Below are positions 5,758 to 7,937 of a stretch of DNA of 7,937 nt, in pieces. The DNA is taken from contig CAKTZW010000068.1 in NCBI GenBank assembly GCA_934636065.1, positions 1 to 7,937 on the forward strand. The letters are read 5' to 3'. How positions within the stretch are numbered: position 1 is the stretch's first letter; each line of letters opens with the position of its first letter. Under the pieces are notes generated by a model. It saw only the letters and a list, made by a program, of their open reading frames with translations. It had not been told where the DNA came from and made no database searches. Origin of the DNA: an uncultured Labedella sp. (GTDB lineage Bacteria; Actinomycetota; Actinomycetes; Actinomycetales; Microbacteriaceae). The position numbers and the translations under genes were made by a program.

Positions 5758-5823
5758 CGAAGCCGGTGGCGACGAGCGGGAGCGCCCCGAGAGGTGACGA
5801 GCCGACCGCATCGCGGTGTCGTC

Positions 5824-7065
5824 TCAGGCGAAGGCGCCCCGCGCCAGCCGACCGATGAGCTCCGTCATCATGGCCAAGCCGTCGATGAGGTCGGAATCGC
5901 GAGTGAGCTCGTCGAGGTTGTGAGAGACACCCGCCACGCTCGGCACGAAGAGCATGATCGTGGGGGTGTCGTCCTTCAGGTTGGTCGAGTCGTGCCCGGC
6001 GATGGTCTTCACCCTGTCGTGGGGCAGGCCGAGCTCCGCCGCGACCTGGGCCGCCAGCACGACCCCGTCCTCCGGGTAGGGATTCTGCCCCCATGAGTGC
6101 TCGGCGGTCACCTCGATCTCGACCCGGTCCGTCCTCTCGACGCTCGCCACGACCTCTCGGATCCGCGCTGCGGCCGACTCGAGGACGTCGGTATCGGGCG
6201 ATCGCAGGTCGAGGAGGAGTCGCACCTCGCTCGCGACCACGACCGGGGAGTTCGGATAGACGTGGAGCTCCCCGACGGCCGTGTGCAGCACCCCGGGGTC
6301 GAACTCGTCGACCAGCTCCCTGGCGGCGACCACGAGCCGGGACGCGCCGAGGAGCGCGTCCCGTCGATCCGTCATCAGAGCGGATCCGCTGTGAGCCTGC
6401 TCGCCGCGAACGCGGAACTCGTACTTGTGGGCGCCCCACGTGGCGTCGACGAGCCCGATCGTGAGACCGTCCTCCTCCATGCTGCGTCCCTGCTGGACGT
6501 GGATCTCGACGTAGGACGCGATCGGCACGGCGAGCGTGTCTCCCCGTTCCCCGATCGCGTCGAGCGCCTCGCGCACGGTGATCCCCGCCGCGTCCGTGAC
6601 GGCGAGGGCGTCCTCGAGCGCGAGCTTGCCGGTGTGGACGGAGCTTCCCATCATCGAGGGCTTGAAGCGCGACCCCTCCTCGTTGAACCAGTTGACGACG
6701 GCGAGGTTCCGGCGGGCGCCTTCGGGGGCGCGTCGCAACTCCTCGCCCACCCGGATGCACGCGTGCGCCGACGCGATGACACCATAGGCCCCGTCGAAGC
6801 GACCGGCCGTGGGCTGGGAGTCGAGGTGCGAGCCGGTGAGGACATACGGTGCCCCGGGAACGAGCTCGAGCAGCCCGAACTGATTGCCGATCCCGTCGCG
6901 GACGACCTCGAAGCCGTGGCGTTCGAGCAGGTCGGCGAACCACACCCTCTGCGCAGCGTCGGCCGCGGTGGCCGCCTGCCGGTCGACGCCGTTCGTCCCG
7001 GTCACGGCGCCGAAGGAGGCGTGCTCGTCCCAATCGGCGAGGAAGGCGGCGGCGTCGATCGTCAT
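5824..7065 (-). CDS. M20 family amidase (N-carbamoyl-amino acid hydrolase / allantoate amidohydrolase type)
   Basis: This 413-residue cytoplasmic metallo-hydrolase belongs to the hydantoinase/carbamoylase branch of peptidase family M20, whose members split carbamoyl or ureido groups from N-carbamoyl amino acids, beta-ureidopropionate or allantoate, releasing ammonia and carbon dioxide. Metal-site residues are visible in order: His80 in GSHLDSQ, Asp91 in GRFDGAYGV, Glu129-Glu130 in NEEGSRF, His189 in EIHVQQG and His382 in SHNLDE. The dimerisation domain spans about 210-325 and carries the typical QAHSG motif; GHDST at 357-361 belongs to the substrate site. Length is normal and all key residues are present. 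The ATG at 7065 is preceded by AGGAG six bases upstream and overlaps the TGA of the preceding thiamine-diphosphate enzyme gene by ATGA, so the two are surely cotranscribed and probably coupled in translation. The exact substrate is not decided by sequence. Confidence 0.93.
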   Translation of the reverse strand: MTIDAAAFLADWDEHASFGAVTGTNGVDRQAATAADAAQRVWFADLLERHGFEVVRDGIGNQFGLLELVPGAPYVLTGSHLDSQPTAGRFDGAYGVIASAHACIRVGEELRRAPEGARRNLAVVNWFNEEGSRFKPSMMGSSVHTGKLALEDALAVTDAAGITVREALDAIGERGDTLAVPIASYVEIHVQQGRSMEEDGLTIGLVDATWGAHKYEFRVRGEQAHSGSALMTDRRDALLGASRLVVAARELVDEFDPGVLHTAVGELHVYPNSPVVVASEVRLLLDLRSPDTDVLESAAARIREVVASVERTDRVEIEVTAEHSWGQNPYPEDGVVLAAQVAAELGLPHDRVKTIAGHDSTNLKDDTPTIMLFVPSVAGVSHNLDELTRDSDLIDGLAMMTELIGRLARGAFA

Positions 7066-7937
7066 GATGCTCTCCTGGTCTGCGGCCGCCAGGCCGCGGT
7101 GGCGAAGTCGCTCTGCGCGACGCGGATGATGCTCGGCCGGCCCGCGCCGGACGCGGCGCGGACGGCGGCGGCCAGTTCGGCGGGACCGCGTGCCTCCTCG
7201 TAGCGGCAATGGAAGGCTGCGGCGAGGGCGGCGTAGTCGGGCGGCGTAAGCGCCACGGCGAACGGATCGAGTCCCGCGTCGCGCATGTTCGCCTCGATCT
7301 CGGCGTATCCGCCGTTGTCGAGGACGACGACGGCGAGCGACAGGCCGAGCTCCGATGCCGTGGCGAGCTCCTGCACGCTGAACATGAGCGCACCGTCGCC
7401 GAGCAGTGCGACGACGGTCGAGTCGGGGACCGCGAGCGTCGCCCCGATCGCCGCGGGCAGACCGTAGCCGAGGGTGGCGTACCCGTCGGTCGTGACGAAC
7501 CGTCTCGGCCCGTCCAGCACGGCCGTCTGCACGGTCCCCAGCCAGGAGATCTGCGAGCTGTCCCCCGTCAGAACCACCGGCCGCTCGGGGGAACGACCGG
7601 CCCCGTCGAGAACGGCGTCGTGGAGGACGGACCAGATCTCGGTCGCGCGCGACCTGCTTCGGCGTGCCGCGTCGCGCACGGAGTCGGACCAGTCTCGGGC
7701 GACACGTCCGCTCGCCGCGTCGGGGTGGGAGAGCATGGCTCGCACGGTGCGCGAGACGTCGCCGAGCACAGGGAGGTGGGCCCGATGATGCTTGTGCAGC
7801 TGAGCGACCTCGATGTCGACGCGGACGAGGGTGGTGTCCTCGCCGAGAGTCGCGTGCTTGAGCTCGGTGCCGAGGGCGAGCACGAGATCGGCGTCGCCGA
7901 GTGGCTCGAAGCCGGAGGACGAGCCCGCGAGTGCACC
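7062..7937 (-). CDS. Thiamine-diphosphate-dependent enzyme (acetolactate synthase-like), 5' end outside window
   Basis: The last 291 residues of a thiamine diphosphate enzyme are present; the frame is open to the right edge, so the N-terminal pyrimidine-binding domain lies outside. The first visible residues (GFEPLGDADLVLALGTEL) are from the central domain. The C-terminal domain carries the cofactor signature from GDGALMF (visible residues 180-186) to LDNGGY (206-211), with Asp181 and Asn208 as expected magnesium ligands. The family includes acetolactate synthase and several 2-oxoacid decarboxylases. The sequence after the signature (AEIEANMRDAGLDP) resembles, from memory, decarboxylases such as 5-guanidino-2-oxopentanoate decarboxylase more than biosynthetic acetolactate synthase. 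This assignment is tentative. It precedes the M20 amidase gene with a four-base overlap, pointing to catabolism of a nitrogen compound and not to branched-chain amino acid synthesis. No internal stop or frameshift is seen. Confidence 0.9.
   Translation of the reverse strand, partial: GALAGSSSGFEPLGDADLVLALGTELKHATLGEDTTLVRVDIEVAQLHKHHRAHLPVLGDVSRTVRAMLSHPDAASGRVARDWSDSVRDAARRSRSRATEIWSVLHDAVLDGAGRSPERPVVLTGDSSQISWLGTVQTAVLDGPRRFVTTDGYATLGYGLPAAIGATLAVPDSTVVALLGDGALMFSVQELATASELGLSLAVVVLDNGGYAEIEANMRDAGLDPFAVALTPPDYAALAAAFHCRYEEARGPAELAAAVRAASGAGRPSIIRVAQSDFATAAWRPQTRRAS

Noticed and set aside
5805..5817. ACCGC/GCGGT dyad between the convergent kinase and amidase genes as terminator
   Set aside because: It has only five base pairs and no T run, and nothing in this 66-base gap matches the long palindromic hairpin found elsewhere in the window.
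5642..7393. Minus-strand open frame of 583 codons overlapping the amidase and thiamine-diphosphate enzyme genes
   Set aside because: It is another frame of the same strand, Arg-rich, and conflicts with two genes that carry full family motifs.

Overview
This window is high-GC DNA, with codons ending mostly in G or C, short gene spacing and actinobacterial-type proteins. A Gram-positive actinobacterium is likely. Microbacteriaceae is my best guess, but that rests on gene style rather than on a marker gene. I see no rRNA, tRNA, CRISPR array, insertion sequence, integrase or phage gene. The window reads as ordinary chromosome.

Left part (1-2085). The first 38 bases are the start of a minus-strand gene that leaves the window. 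A long perfect hairpin (83-144) follows, then an aldo/keto reductase gene on the minus strand (143-1096). A 220-bp divergent promoter region separates it from a plus-strand gene for an acidic secreted lipoprotein (1317-2015). A second hairpin, with arms nearly identical to the first, follows that gene directly (core 2025-2076).

Middle part (2104-3947). Two minus-strand genes end toward the second hairpin: a small exported protein or lipoprotein with a possible NTR/TIMP-like OB fold (2435-2878), and an 87-residue membrane protein (2104-2367). A metal-dependent amidohydrolase/lactonase of the TIM-barrel type (3063-3947) diverges from them.

Right part (4102-7937). A plus-strand gene encodes an orphan sensor histidine kinase with six predicted membrane segments and a PAS-like region (4102-5757). 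It converges on a two-gene minus-strand operon. The upstream gene of that operon is a thiamine-diphosphate enzyme cut by the right edge (7062 to beyond 7937). The downstream gene is an M20 carbamoylase/ureidohydrolase-type amidase (5824-7065). The two overlap by ATGA, so translation is probably coupled, and this suggests a shared catabolic pathway for a nitrogen compound.

The most unusual signal is the pair of near-identical long palindromes placed directly behind stop codons. They look like a reused, probably bidirectional transcription terminator. I found no convincing novel multi-gene system.
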